Source of the DNA: TMED14 sp963925545
GTDB lineage: Bacteria > Bacteroidota > Bacteroidia > Flavobacteriales > Schleiferiaceae
DNA length: 64,000 nucleotides
Assembly (NCBI GenBank): GCA_963925545.1
Contig: CAWUSA010000005.1
Span: 50,408 to 114,407, forward strand
Direction: 5' to 3'
Shown here: positions 9,085-17,278 of the stretch, one piece after another
Layout: each line of letters opens with the position of its first letter
Position numbering within the stretch: the first letter of the stretch is position 1
Made by a program: the position numbers and the translations under genes
The notes under the pieces: generated by a model
Told to the model about the DNA's origin: nothing
The model's database searches: none
What the model saw: the letters and a program-made list of their open reading frames with translations, nothing else

Positions 9085-10632
9085 ATGAATTCTAACATGA
9101 CACAAAGTAACGTCCGCGTTCGGTTTGCGCCAAGCCCCACAGGTCCTCTCCATATAGGGGGGGTGCGCACAGCGCTCTACAATTACCTCTTTGCCAAGCA
9201 GCATGGAGGTAGCTTCATTCTTCGCGTTGAAGACACCGATCAGACACGCTTTGTGCCTGGCGCAGAGGCCTACATTGTTGAGGCATTGAATTGGTGTGGC
9301 ATTGCGCCTGATGAAGGCGTTGGTTCTGGTTTACCTGATGGCGGGCCTCATGCGCCCTACCGGCAGTCTGAGCGCAAGCCGATGTACCGCGCTTACGCCG
9401 ATCAGCTCCTTGAATCAGGCCATGCCTACATAGCTTTTGATAGCCAAGAAGAGCTAACGGCTGTTCGTGAGCGCGCAAAGTCTGTTGGCAAAGCCAATTT
9501 CCAATACAACAGCATCACCCGGACCACCCTTCGCAACAGCTTAACCCTTTCTGAAGATGAGGTTCAGCGACTGCTTGATGCGGGCGAACCTTATGTTATT
9601 CGCATGAAAATTCCCCGCAACGTGGAGGTGAAGTTTGAAGACATGGTGCGCGGCTGGGTTCGTGTTGACAGCGCTCACATTGATGACAAGGTTTTACTCA
9701 AAGGCGATGGCATGCCAACCTACCATTTGGCTAATATTGTAGATGACCACTTGATGGGCATCACTCACGTGATTCGCGGTGAGGAGTGGTTGCCTTCTGC
9801 CCCACTTCATGTCTTATTGTACGAGTGCTTTGGCTGGCAGGCACCCGCCTTTGCTCACTTGTCTTTGTTGCTTCGTCCTGACGGGAATGGTAAGCTATCC
9901 AAGCGAGATGGGGACCGCCTTGGCTTCCCTGTGTTCCCCATCAACTGGGTCAACCCCAGCAACGGAGAGACAGCAAGCGGCTACCGTGAGCTTGGTTTTT
10001 TACCGCAAGGATTTATCAACATGTTGGCTTTTTTAGGTTGGAACCCCGGCAACAATGAAGAGATTTTTTCCTTGGATTCTTTGGTTGAGCAATTCAACCT
10101 AAGCAAGGTCCATAAGGCTGGCGCTCGCTTCGATTTCGCCAAGGCTCGGTGGTTCAATCAGCAGCATTTACGTGCGCTGGAGCCCTCTGTGCTTCGCGAA
10201 CTCTTGATGGATGAGGCGGCTAATCGGGGCTTCTCTATAGCCACCCCGGCAATGGCTGATTCCTTAATTGAATTGTTCATGGAACGCGCTGAATTCATTA
10301 GCGATATTTTAGACGCGTCCACCAGTATTTTCGAAACACCCACAACCTATGAAGAGAAAATGGTGGCAAAAAAATGGACACCTGACGCCGCCGGATATGT
10401 GCGTGGACTGAAGGCTTTATTTGCTGAAACCAACTACAGCGCGGAATCTTTGGAGGCCTCATTTAAAGCTTATTTAGCCTCCCATGAGTTAGGGTTTGGA
10501 CAGGTTGGGCCAGTGTTGAGGTTGGCAATCGCCGGCGTCACTAAGGGACCTTCCATCTTCGCTGTTATGGCCCTTTTGGGGCAGTCTACATCAGAGTCCC
10601 GCATGGACGCTTCCATACAAACTTTAGGCTAA
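9085..10632 (+). CDS. gltX: Glutamyl-tRNA synthetase (class I)
   Basis: GltX charges tRNA-Glu. The class I signature SPTGPLHIGG is near residues 15-24 and the KMSKS loop is KLSKRDGDRLGFPVF (about 272). Length is 515 residues. Between the two motifs come the acceptor-binding region and GEEWLPSAPLH, typical of GluRS. The C-terminal anticodon-binding domain ends in the usual GPSIFAVMALLG segment. Two starts are possible, ATG 9085 or ATG 9097; both fit. folB follows 13 bases after the stop and may be co-transcribed. Bacteroidota of this type normally charge Gln-tRNA separately, so I call this GluRS and not GlnRS. Confidence 0.95.
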   Translation: MNSNMTQSNVRVRFAPSPTGPLHIGGVRTALYNYLFAKQHGGSFILRVEDTDQTRFVPGAEAYIVEALNWCGIAPDEGVGSGLPDGGPHAPYRQSERKPMYRAYADQLLESGHAYIAFDSQEELTAVRERAKSVGKANFQYNSITRTTLRNSLTLSEDEVQRLLDAGEPYVIRMKIPRNVEVKFEDMVRGWVRVDSAHIDDKVLLKGDGMPTYHLANIVDDHLMGITHVIRGEEWLPSAPLHVLLYECFGWQAPAFAHLSLLLRPDGNGKLSKRDGDRLGFPVFPINWVNPSNGETASGYRELGFLPQGFINMLAFLGWNPGNNEEIFSLDSLVEQFNLSKVHKAGARFDFAKARWFNQQHLRALEPSVLRELLMDEAANRGFSIATPAMADSLIELFMERAEFISDILDASTSIFETPTTYEEKMVAKKWTPDAAGYVRGLKALFAETNYSAESLEASFKAYLASHELGFGQVGPVLRLAIAGVTKGPSIFAVMALLGQSTSESRMDASIQTLG

Positions 10633-10645
10633 GCCCGTTACCATC

Positions 10646-11035
10646 ATGCGCTCAAACGAAGACTTTTCTGACAGCAGCCTGCAACAGGTCGATGTGGTCG
10701 ATCAGCGTGAATACGCTTACCACGGATGCATGGACGAGGAGGCTATTATTGGTTCTGACTACCTGATCAACTGCTCCGTGTGGGCGGATTTGCTGCCCAG
10801 CGCCCAGAGCGATGCCCTGGCTGACACCGTTGACTACGTCGCCATTCGCGTTATTATCACTGAGGAAATGGCAATTAGGTCGGCCCTGCTGGAAACGGTA
10901 GTTCAAAGAATCTGTCAAAGAATATTTACGGATTTACCTCAGGCTCAGCGTTGTAGCGTTAAATGTTGCAAATTGAACCCACCAATTGATGGCGATGTGG
11001 CGGCTGTGTGTGTTCGCTTCACGTCGATGCGTTAA
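10646..11035 (+). CDS. folB: Dihydroneopterin aldolase
   Basis: FolB converts 7,8-dihydroneopterin to 6-hydroxymethyl-dihydropterin and glycolaldehyde in folate synthesis. The 129-residue chain has the family landmarks: YHGCMDEEAIIG (catalytic Glu), DTVDYVAI (substrate-binding Tyr), a middle helix with SALLETVVQRICQRIF, and VKCCKLNPPIDGDVAAVCV with the conserved Lys before the NPP turn. The N-terminus is about 15 residues longer than the core domain and acidic. It follows gltX with a 13-base gap. Its stop codon TAA (11033-11035) forms the start of the -7 element of the tRNA-Cys gene. Confidence 0.9.
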   Translation: MRSNEDFSDSSLQQVDVVDQREYAYHGCMDEEAIIGSDYLINCSVWADLLPSAQSDALADTVDYVAIRVIITEEMAIRSALLETVVQRICQRIFTDLPQAQRCSVKCCKLNPPIDGDVAAVCVRFTSMR

Positions 11036-11040
11036 ATTTG
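11033..11040 (+). promoter_or_regulatory. -7 promoter element for tRNA-Cys
   Basis: TAAATTTG is a full match to TAnnTTTG, ending 12 bases before the 5' end of the tRNA and overlapping the folB stop codon. That spacing fits a short 5' leader on the tRNA precursor. Confidence 0.5.
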
Positions 11041-11052
11041 TGCCTCAGAAAG

Positions 11053-11123
11053 GGTCTCGTGGCCGAGTGGTTAGGTAGGGCTCTGCAAAAGCTCGTACAG
11101 CGGTTCGAATCCGCTCGAGACCT
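11053..11123 (+). tRNA. tRNA-Cys (anticodon GCA)
   Basis: The 71-base cloverleaf folds by eye. The acceptor stem is GGTCTCG with CGAGACC, the D arm has GCC paired with GGT, the anticodon stem GGGCT pairs with AGCTC around loop CTGCAAA (anticodon GCA), and the T arm AGCGG pairs with CCGCT around TTCGAAT. The discriminator is T, followed by CAC, so CCA is not encoded. The anticodon and U73 discriminator both agree with cysteine. It lies between folB and a strong terminator hairpin. Confidence 0.95.
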
Positions 11124-11141
11124 CACTAGTTAGTGACTAAG

Positions 11142-11173
11142 CGGTCAGCAATTAATTTGTTGACCGTTTTTTT
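11142..11173 (+). terminator. Rho-independent terminator after tRNA-Cys
   Basis: CGGTCAGCAA pairs with TTGTTGACCG (one G-T pair) across a TTAATT loop, then seven T. This is a strong intrinsic terminator, 18 bases after the tRNA and 13 bases before the next gene. Confidence 0.85.
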
Positions 11174-11186
11174 ATAGCTTCGGCAA

Positions 11187-11858
11187 ATGAACAGCATCAA
11201 TCCTCAGGTTTTCGAGTTTTTCAACCGTCTCAGCGAGAACAATAATCGAGAGTGGTTTGAGCAACACAAGCCAGAATTCAAAAATCTTGAATTGGGGGTA
11301 AAGGAATTTGGTAGCCATCTTTTTGATCAAATTAGTGCCCACGACTCTTTGGAGCGATGGAAGCTTATGCGAATCTATAGGGACGTCCGTTTTTCGAAGA
11401 ACAAGACGCCTTATAAGACGAATTTTGGAATAAGCTTTCGCCGTACCCAGCCCAGCTCACGAGGTAGCTATTACCTACATATCTCTCCTGAGGATTGTTT
11501 TTTAGCGTGCGGGTTTTGGGGGCCTGAACCCGCTGATCTGTTACGCATCCGTAAAGAGCTAGCGGTATCAGCTGATGAGTTTAGGGAGATTCTTAATCGA
11601 CCGTCATTTAGGGATACTTGGGGAGACCTTGTGGGCGAGGAATTAAAATCAGCACCAAGGGGCTTTGATAAGCAGCACCCCGCGATTGACTTGATTCGAA
11701 AGAAGCAGTTCCTGTTTCTTGTTCGTTTTAGCGATCAGGAAATCACGGAAGATGATTTTTCAAGCCGCGTCAACCTCGCGCTAAAAGATGTTCGTCCATT
11801 TGTGGATTTTATGTCAGACGTATTAACAACCGACTTAAACGGAGAGCCCTTGATTTAG
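11187..11858 (+). CDS. DUF2461 (TIGR02453) family protein
   Basis: The 223-residue soluble protein begins with VFEFFNRLSENNNREWFEQHKPEF and contains RIYRDVRFSKNKTPYKTNFGISF, the conserved core of the DUF2461 family found in many bacteria and fungi. It shows no signal peptide or membrane segment. The family's function is not known to me. From about here to 14.5 kb the base composition is more AT-rich than the synthetase genes to the left, consistent with an accessory block. It begins after the tRNA terminator, so it needs its own promoter; none is clear in the 13-base gap. Confidence 0.85.
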   Translation: MNSINPQVFEFFNRLSENNNREWFEQHKPEFKNLELGVKEFGSHLFDQISAHDSLERWKLMRIYRDVRFSKNKTPYKTNFGISFRRTQPSSRGSYYLHISPEDCFLACGFWGPEPADLLRIRKELAVSADEFREILNRPSFRDTWGDLVGEELKSAPRGFDKQHPAIDLIRKKQFLFLVRFSDQEITEDDFSSRVNLALKDVRPFVDFMSDVLTTDLNGEPLI

Positions 11859-11909
11859 CGGGTGACTTTTAAACTAAACGCGGTGAGTAATTAAAAACCT
11901 TATTAAGAA

Positions 11910-12485
11910 TTGAAGGATTTAATCAATAAAATAAAAAGCAGCCTACACCTAAGCCAAGAGGCGGAAGCGTTTCTTTATTCCATATCGAAAGAAAAAACAC
12001 TTTCCAAAGGAGAGGTGTTAATTAGCCAAGGGCAGGCTGTAAGGAAAACATTCTTTGTTACAGAGGGCTGCCTGAGGTCTTACTGTGTTGATAAAAACGG
12101 AAGAGAGCACACCCTGCTCTTCGCAATCAAGGGTTGGTGGATTAGCGACTATATAGCTGTTCATACTGATGAGCTCGCAACACTTACTGTGGAGTGTCTT
12201 GCTAAATCGAAGGTTGTTGAATTTAACGCCAAAGAACTGGATGGCATTCATGCACGTTTCCCAGAGTTCGAGTCTTATCAAAGACACAACTTAGAGCGTC
12301 ACGTAGTTAGTTTGCACAGACGCATCTTGAGCCAACTACAATTAAGCGCTTCCGAGAGGTATGATTTGTTTTTAACTCAATATCCCGACATAGAGCAGCA
12401 TACTCGAAATTTTCATATCGCCTCTTATTTAGGCATCACCCAACAAAGCTTGAGCCGCATTAGGGTAGAAAAAGTAAAAACATAA
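11910..12485 (+). CDS. Crp/Fnr family transcriptional regulator
   Basis: The 191-residue protein has a cyclic-nucleotide-binding-like beta barrel (about 25-120, with KGEVLISQGQAVRKTFFVTEGCLRSY) and a short C-terminal region with a helix-turn-helix (NFHIASYLGITQQSLSRIRVEKV). Bacteroidota carry many regulators of this kind without a recognisable cAMP phosphate cassette, and none is obvious here. The start codon is TTG at 11910; I see no better in-frame ATG upstream. An exact 8-base inverted repeat lies between this gene and the oxidoreductase that follows, so the oxidoreductase is a plausible target. Confidence 0.85.
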   Translation: MKDLINKIKSSLHLSQEAEAFLYSISKEKTLSKGEVLISQGQAVRKTFFVTEGCLRSYCVDKNGREHTLLFAIKGWWISDYIAVHTDELATLTVECLAKSKVVEFNAKELDGIHARFPEFESYQRHNLERHVVSLHRRILSQLQLSASERYDLFLTQYPDIEQHTRNFHIASYLGITQQSLSRIRVEKVKT

Positions 12486-12532
12486 TTTTCTTACCATAGG
12501 GTGATTTTTCCCTGGATTGCTCACGCTACTCT

Positions 12533-12565
12533 TGTATCGAGTTATTAAATAAAGAAATCGATACA
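12533..12565. promoter_or_regulatory. Inverted repeat, candidate operator of the oxidoreductase gene
   Basis: TGTATCGA (12533-12540) and TCGATACA (12558-12565) are exact inverted copies separated by 17 AT-rich bases, ending 3 bases before the ATG at 12569. The arms and spacing suit a dimeric helix-turn-helix regulator. The adjacent Crp/Fnr gene is the obvious candidate, but that link is inference. Confidence 0.4.
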
Positions 12566-12568
12566 GAT

Positions 12569-13552
12569 ATGAAGGCATTACAAACAATAAAATACGGTGA
12601 GATAAAAGACAGTGTAGCCTTTAATGAGGTTGGCAAACCGGCGGTTACGGCAAATGATGTGCTTATTGAGGTTAGGGCTGCAGCCATTAACCCCATCGAC
12701 AAGAGTATTATCCTTGGAAACCTTCAGGCCCTGCTTCCTCTACCAACACCTTTCACTTCTGCCTATGATGTAAGTGGCGTTGTAGTTGAAAAAGGAAATG
12801 ATGTAGGTGGTTTTGAAATTGGAGACTTAGTGTATTCACGGGTTCCTCAAGAGCAAATGGGCACGCTGGCTGAATTCGTTGCTGTAAATAGCGCTGCAGT
12901 CTCAAAAAAACCTGGCAACATTTCTTTCGAAGAAGCGGCAAGCTTACCATTGGCGGGGCTAACGGCATTGCAGTCTTTGGAATACGCCGGCATAAAAAAG
13001 AACGATAAGGTTCTTATTCATGCTGGCTCTGGTGGTGTTGGAAGTTTCGCTATTCAGTATGCTAAAGCAAAAGGCGCTTACGTTTACACCACCACCAGCA
13101 CAAGTAATGTAGGGTGGGTTAAAGAGTTAGGCGCAGACAGGGTGATTGATTATAAAACAGAGGACTACAAAAGCATAGCTAAAGATCTAGATATTGTGTT
13201 TGATACGCTTGGTCAAAAGTATTCTCTCGAATCTTTTGAGGTGGTTAAGCCGGGAGGAATGGTAGTTAGTGTTGTGGGCCCTTTGGATGAAGCGACTGCT
13301 AAAATGTTCGGTATGATGGATTATAAATTGCCAGAAGAATTAGCTAACGCAAGCAGTGACAGGGGTGCTGTTTACAAATTCATTTTCATGCACCCTAATG
13401 GCGCACATTTAAATGAAATTAAATCAATGGTTGAGGATGAAGAAATTAAGCCGATCATCGACAAGGTGTATCCATTCTCTGAGAGCATTGAGGCGCTTAT
13501 TCACCTTGCGTCAGGAAGGGCAAAAGGAAAAATTGTAGTAAAAATCAGTTAA
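12569..13552 (+). CDS. NADP-dependent zinc-type alcohol dehydrogenase/quinone oxidoreductase (MDR superfamily)
   Basis: The 327-residue medium-chain reductase has the N-terminal GroES-like domain (VRAAAINPIDKSI) and the Rossmann dinucleotide site as HAGSGGVGSFAIQYAKAKGAYV (about 146-168). The catalytic-zinc Cys/His ligands of true alcohol dehydrogenases are absent, placing it with zinc-free quinone/enone reductases. It probably reduces an electrophilic enone or quinone with NADPH. It sits downstream of the Crp/Fnr gene and upstream of a DJ-1/PfpI protein, a combination that suggests a response to reactive carbonyls or oxidants (inference). Confidence 0.88.
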   Translation: MKALQTIKYGEIKDSVAFNEVGKPAVTANDVLIEVRAAAINPIDKSIILGNLQALLPLPTPFTSAYDVSGVVVEKGNDVGGFEIGDLVYSRVPQEQMGTLAEFVAVNSAAVSKKPGNISFEEAASLPLAGLTALQSLEYAGIKKNDKVLIHAGSGGVGSFAIQYAKAKGAYVYTTTSTSNVGWVKELGADRVIDYKTEDYKSIAKDLDIVFDTLGQKYSLESFEVVKPGGMVVSVVGPLDEATAKMFGMMDYKLPEELANASSDRGAVYKFIFMHPNGAHLNEIKSMVEDEEIKPIIDKVYPFSESIEALIHLASGRAKGKIVVKIS

Positions 13553-13586
13553 GTCTTGTTCTAATAAAAACATAAAAATTAAAATC

Positions 13587-14522
13587 ATGATGAAAAAGAT
13601 AATAATTGGATTCTCGAGCTTGATTGTGCTCGTTATTGTAACGTTATACTTTACAACCAGGCCGCAAGTAGAAGATGACGGGTCGTATAAGCCTTCAGCG
13701 CTGGCTCTCAATTTGACGACTGTCTCCAAATCGGATTTTGAAGACGTTTCATATACTAAATATCAAGGAGTCAAATCAAAGGTTTTGGTGATTTTCACTG
13801 AGCAAAAAAACCTATTGATGAAGAATGGTAAAATGTTTTCTACAGGAAACAACCCCATAGAGTCACTACTGCCAATGTTGCATCTTAAAAATGCTGGTTT
13901 TGACTTTGAAATAGTTACTCCTACCGGAAAGCCTGTTGTGTTTGAGATGTGGGGGTTCCCACAAGAGGATGAGCATGTAAACGCTATTTACAATGAGTAC
14001 AAATCAAACTTTGAGCACCCTAAGAGGTTGGCAGACTTCATTAATACTTCATTTCCTGATATTGATTCTTATGCTGCTGTATTTGTGCCTGGCGGGCATG
14101 GAGCAATGCTTGGTATTCCCGAAGACAGAAACGTTGATAGCGTATTGCGTTGGGCTCATAAAAATGATTTATTCACCATCACTCTTTGTCATGGGCAGGG
14201 CGCGTTGTTGTCTACCACCCTGGATGATCAGGAATTTCTTTACGATGGCTACAGGATGGCTGTATTCCCTGACGCTATAGATGAAATGACTCCAATGATT
14301 GGCTATTTACCAGGATATATGACATCCGGTTTGAGTGAAAAGCTGAAAAGCCTTGGGGCCACTATTGTAAACACCGAAGCAGACAATACCGTTTGCATAG
14401 ACAGAAAATTAATTACGGGAGCAAGCCCGCTGGCATCTAATGAGTTAGGAAAGCTTGCTGCAAACACTTTACTGAAAGAGCTTGTCTATGGTGTAGGTGA
14501 AGCGGCGGCTGGATACAGGTAG
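13587..14522 (+). CDS. Type 1 glutamine amidotransferase-like / DJ-1-PfpI family protein, membrane-anchored
   Basis: The 311-residue protein starts with a short basic stretch and one hydrophobic helix (about 4-24), then a class I glutamine-amidotransferase-like domain. The nucleophile elbow is TLCHGQGAL (Cys followed by His), and FVPGGHGAM and EDEHVNAIY lie before it as in Hsp31-type proteins, which act as glyoxalases or chaperones. With the upstream reductase it would fit a carbonyl-stress pair. Two ATGs at 13587 and 13590 are both possible. The anchor implies a periplasmic active site, which is unusual for Hsp31 relatives that are normally cytoplasmic. Confidence 0.82.
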   Translation: MMKKIIIGFSSLIVLVIVTLYFTTRPQVEDDGSYKPSALALNLTTVSKSDFEDVSYTKYQGVKSKVLVIFTEQKNLLMKNGKMFSTGNNPIESLLPMLHLKNAGFDFEIVTPTGKPVVFEMWGFPQEDEHVNAIYNEYKSNFEHPKRLADFINTSFPDIDSYAAVFVPGGHGAMLGIPEDRNVDSVLRWAHKNDLFTITLCHGQGALLSTTLDDQEFLYDGYRMAVFPDAIDEMTPMIGYLPGYMTSGLSEKLKSLGATIVNTEADNTVCIDRKLITGASPLASNELGKLAANTLLKELVYGVGEAAAGYR

Positions 14523-14573
14523 GCACGGTGGCTCAGGTCGACTGATGGACCCGGTCCGAAGGAAAAAATCAAG

Positions 14574-14602
14574 AAAGCCTGTTCTTTGGAGGGGGCTTTT
14601 TT
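14574..14602 (+). terminator. Probable terminator after the DJ-1/PfpI gene
   Basis: AAAGCC (14574-14579) pairs with GGCTTT (14594-14599) across a 14-base loop and is followed by further T. It lies about 50 bases past the stop of the amidotransferase-like gene. The rest of 14523-14686 shows no gene I can support. Confidence 0.5.
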
Positions 14603-14686
14603 GTTTACAAATACCGAGGGTTCTGATCTGGGATACATGGAGCTTAGGAGCACTCCGGGTTTTTGAGAAATCCTACTCTTGTTGCG

Positions 14687-14806
14687 TTATTGACTGACTT
14701 CATTAAAAAGTTGTGTCCACGCACTCGCGTATGCGTAAACGAGCAAGCCAACAAGAACAGCTACTCCGGCAACCTCTAGGTACTTCTCAATTTTGATTTT
14801 TTTCAT
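14687..14806 (-). CDS. Small single-span membrane protein, 39 residues
   Basis: The - strand reads MKKIKIEKYLEVAG, then a hydrophobic stretch VAVLVGLLVYAYASAW, and ends TQLFNEVSQ. The pattern is a basic N-terminus (K2, K3, K5, K8) followed by one membrane helix, with an intact start and stop. It fills an otherwise empty gap between two + strand genes. I do not recognise a family. Small proteins of this type often escape annotation; absence of homologues would argue against it. Confidence 0.5.
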   Translation of the reverse strand: MKKIKIEKYLEVAGVAVLVGLLVYAYASAWTQLFNEVSQ

Positions 14807-14885
14807 GATATTGCGCTCTTTGTTCAATGCTTGTTTACACTAAGGTAGTGCTACTGGGGTTTTTTATAAGATGACCTCTGGGCAG

Positions 14886-14893
14886 TATCTTTG
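14886..14893 (+). promoter_or_regulatory. -7 promoter element for the aldehyde dehydrogenase gene
   Basis: TATCTTTG is a full match to TAnnTTTG, 26 bases before the ATG at 14920. This leader is longer than for other promoters in the window. Confidence 0.45.
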
Positions 14894-14919
14894 GCGCTTA
14901 ATCTTTCAATAAGCCAACC

Positions 14920-16458
14920 ATGGACGCTCAAACACGCAACGCCTATTTTTCTCAACTTGGACTCAAAGAAAACAACCCAGGCACCTGGATTGGTAATGAG
15001 TCCAGTCAGTCCGACCAGTGGATTGCTAGTCATTCACCTGTTGACGGAAGCTTGATTGGTTCTGTGTCTGAAAGCAGCAAAGAGGATTATGATCGTGCCA
15101 TGTCTGCCGCCCTTGAGTCCCAGTTGGCGTGGCGAACGGTTCCCGCTCCAGAGCGCGGTGAGGCTGTGCGGATATTTGGCAACAAATTGCGTGAAAATAA
15201 AAACGCCCTTGGCGCCCTGGTTAGTTATGAAATGGGCAAATCCTACCAGGAAGGTTTAGGTGAGGTTCAAGAGATGATCGATATCTGTGATTACGCCGTG
15301 GGTCTGTCCAGACAATTGACTGGTTTAACAATCAAAAGCGAGCGCCCTGACCATTTCATGATGGAGCAGTGGCACCCTTTAGGTGTTGTTGGCATTATTT
15401 CAGCATTCAATTTTCCTGTAGCTGTATGGGCCTGGAACGCAACTGTTGCTTGGGTTTGTGGTAATGCTTGTATTTGGAAAGCTAGCGAGAAGGTGCCTTT
15501 GTGTGCCGTCGCTTGCCAGCATATTTGGAATGAGGTCAGTGAAGAGTTGGGCTTACCAAAAGGATTAAGCACCATCGTTACTGGTGGTAGAGAGCTGGGT
15601 GAGTTAATGACCAACGATAAACGCGTAGCGCTGGTGTCCGCCACGGGGTCTATCCGCATGGGTCGCGAGGTTGCGGCAATAGTGGGTCGTCGCTTGGGCA
15701 AAAGTATTTTGGAACTGGGAGGCAACAACGCCATCATTGTGGCACCAACGGCTGATTTAAAAATGACCGTCACCGCCGCTGTGTTTGGCGCTATCGGTAC
15801 AGCGGGTCAGCGCTGCACTAGCACACGCCGATTAATTATACACAGCAGTATCTACGATAAGGTTATGGACGCTATTGTTAACGCTTACAAGCAAGTGAAA
15901 ATTGGCAGCCCATTGGATGAAAGCAACCACATGGGTCCGTTAATTGACAAGGATGCAGTGGATTCGTATTTAACCTCTCTTAAGCGCGTAGAAGAGGCTG
16001 GGGGCACTTTCCTTGTAAAGGGTGGTGTGCTGAGTGGTGAGGGTTATGAAAGTGGCTGTTACGTCAGCCCATCCATTGCTGAGGCTGACAACGGTTGGGC
16101 TATTGTTCAGCATGAAACCTTTGCTCCATTATTGTATGTGATGAAGTACCAGAATATGGAAGAGGCTGTTGCTTTACAAAATGGCGTACCTCAAGGTTTA
16201 AGCTCAGCAATTATGACCAGTGACATGGCTGAGTCTCACCGCTTTCTAGCTTCTGCTGGATCAGATTGTGGTATTGCTAATGTCAATATTGGAACAAGTG
16301 GTGCTGAAATTGGTGGTGCCTTTGGTGGAGAAAAAGACACCGGTGGTGGCCGTGAAAGTGGTTCTGATGCTTGGAAGGCATATATGCGCCGTCAAACCAA
16401 TACCATGAATTATGGCACAGACCTACCTTTAGCTCAAGGTATTGTTTTCAACATTTGA
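14920..16458 (+). CDS. Aldehyde dehydrogenase, ALDH7/antiquitin type (probable L-aminoadipate-semialdehyde dehydrogenase)
   Basis: The 512-residue enzyme has the ALDH fold with the NAD-binding motif GIISAFNFPVAVWAWN, the general-base Glu in LELGGNNA and the nucleophile Cys in GTAGQRCTSTRR. The phrase FNFPVAVWAWN and the overall length match the ALDH7 (antiquitin/AmaB) branch, which oxidises alpha-aminoadipate semialdehyde in lysine breakdown. The gene is markedly G-rich on its coding strand (24 G to 9 C and 23 G to 8 C in two 60-base lines I counted). No other lysine-catabolism gene is adjacent. The branch assignment is from memory of the motifs. Confidence 0.85.
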   Translation: MDAQTRNAYFSQLGLKENNPGTWIGNESSQSDQWIASHSPVDGSLIGSVSESSKEDYDRAMSAALESQLAWRTVPAPERGEAVRIFGNKLRENKNALGALVSYEMGKSYQEGLGEVQEMIDICDYAVGLSRQLTGLTIKSERPDHFMMEQWHPLGVVGIISAFNFPVAVWAWNATVAWVCGNACIWKASEKVPLCAVACQHIWNEVSEELGLPKGLSTIVTGGRELGELMTNDKRVALVSATGSIRMGREVAAIVGRRLGKSILELGGNNAIIVAPTADLKMTVTAAVFGAIGTAGQRCTSTRRLIIHSSIYDKVMDAIVNAYKQVKIGSPLDESNHMGPLIDKDAVDSYLTSLKRVEEAGGTFLVKGGVLSGEGYESGCYVSPSIAEADNGWAIVQHETFAPLLYVMKYQNMEEAVALQNGVPQGLSSAIMTSDMAESHRFLASAGSDCGIANVNIGTSGAEIGGAFGGEKDTGGGRESGSDAWKAYMRRQTNTMNYGTDLPLAQGIVFNI

Positions 16459-16798
16459 TTATAATATTAACATACCCTTTAAAGTACTTAGTATATATAA
16501 TGGTCGGTTGATAAGAGGTATAACTTGTTTTATGAAAAGCTTGATTTGAGATGTTAACAAGGTGTCAACAGGTTGTTCACAACAGTTTTTGTTTTAACCC
16601 TTTGATAGCTAATTCATTGTTTAAAAAAGCTTGAAACCCTTGAAACCCTATTTAACCATCAATGGCTCATAACATTAATGAATGAACCCTGTTGAAAAAG
16701 GCAATACCTTCGGCTTATAACTTGTTCAAATCAACTGAAAAGTCAGGTATTCAACCAAGCATTTACTTTTATTCACAAAATATTAACACGCTATTAAC
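16459..16798. other. Candidate replication origin (AT-rich gap with DnaA-box-like sites)
   Basis: This 340-base gap holds no gene. It contains TTATTCACA at 16769-16777, a full match to the DnaA box TTWTNCACA, and TTGTTCACA at 16573-16581 with one mismatch. It also has very AT-rich stretches (16460-16500 includes TATATATAA), several TTAACA words, and a tandem TTGAAACCC pair (16630-16648). rpiB-ybeY-mnmG follows, and two parS-type sites lie 0.9 and 2.8 kb away. mnmG (gidA) beside the origin with nearby parS is a classical arrangement. The box number is low for an origin, so this remains a candidate. Confidence 0.4.
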
Positions 16799-17236
16799 AT
16801 GCTATCAACCATTGCAATCGGATCCGATCATGCCGGCTTTCATTTGAAGGCTAAAATAATTGAAGTACTTAATAATCAAGGTATTAAAACTATAGATAAA
16901 GGTTGTTACAGTGAAGAATCTGTTGATTACCCAGATATAGCACATGGTGTTGTAGATGAAATTTATACAAAGAAAGCTTCACGGGGTATTGTTATTTGTG
17001 GTTCAGGTAATGGAATCAATATGAGTGCCAATAAACATGCTTTTATTCGCAGTGCTTTATGTTGGGAACCAGAAATTGCAAGCTTAGCTGTACAGCATAA
17101 CAACGCTAATGTATTAGCCCTGCCCGCAAGGTTTATTTCTGAATCAAAAGCACTTGAATGTTTACAAGATTTTATATCTAGTAAATTTGAAGGAGGTCGT
17201 CATGAACGCCGTGTCGGTAAAATTAGTCCGTGTTAG
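16799..17236 (+). CDS. rpiB: Ribose 5-phosphate isomerase B
   Basis: RpiB interconverts ribulose 5-phosphate and ribose 5-phosphate in the pentose phosphate pathway. The 145-residue chain starts IAIGSDHAGFHLK, carries the active-site Cys in GIVICGSGNGINMSANK (about residue 66), and ends with ERRVGKI, all typical of the RpiB/LacAB family. The tail GGRHERRVGKI supports RpiB over the galactose-6-P isomerase subunits. It is followed by ybeY after a 42-base gap holding a small inverted repeat. Confidence 0.93.
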   Translation: MLSTIAIGSDHAGFHLKAKIIEVLNNQGIKTIDKGCYSEESVDYPDIAHGVVDEIYTKKASRGIVICGSGNGINMSANKHAFIRSALCWEPEIASLAVQHNNANVLALPARFISESKALECLQDFISSKFEGGRHERRVGKISPC

Positions 17237-17237
17237 G

Positions 17238-17260
17238 TTTATTGTTTATCACACAATAAA
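17238..17260. repeat. AT-rich inverted repeat after rpiB
   Basis: TTTATTGT (17238-17245) and ACAATAAA (17253-17260) are exact inverted copies around a 7-base loop, immediately after the rpiB stop. It could be a weak terminator or an mRNA-stabilising hairpin; no T run follows. Confidence 0.35.
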
Positions 17261-17278
17261 AAACAAAATACAGATACT

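Noticed and set aside
14497..14697. 66-residue + strand frame after the DJ-1/PfpI gene
   Set aside because: It overlaps the stop region and the terminator hairpin, and its sequence has no coding character.
16630..16648. Tandem TTGAAACCC as a CRISPR or iteron array
   Set aside because: There are only two adjacent copies without spacers, too few for either.
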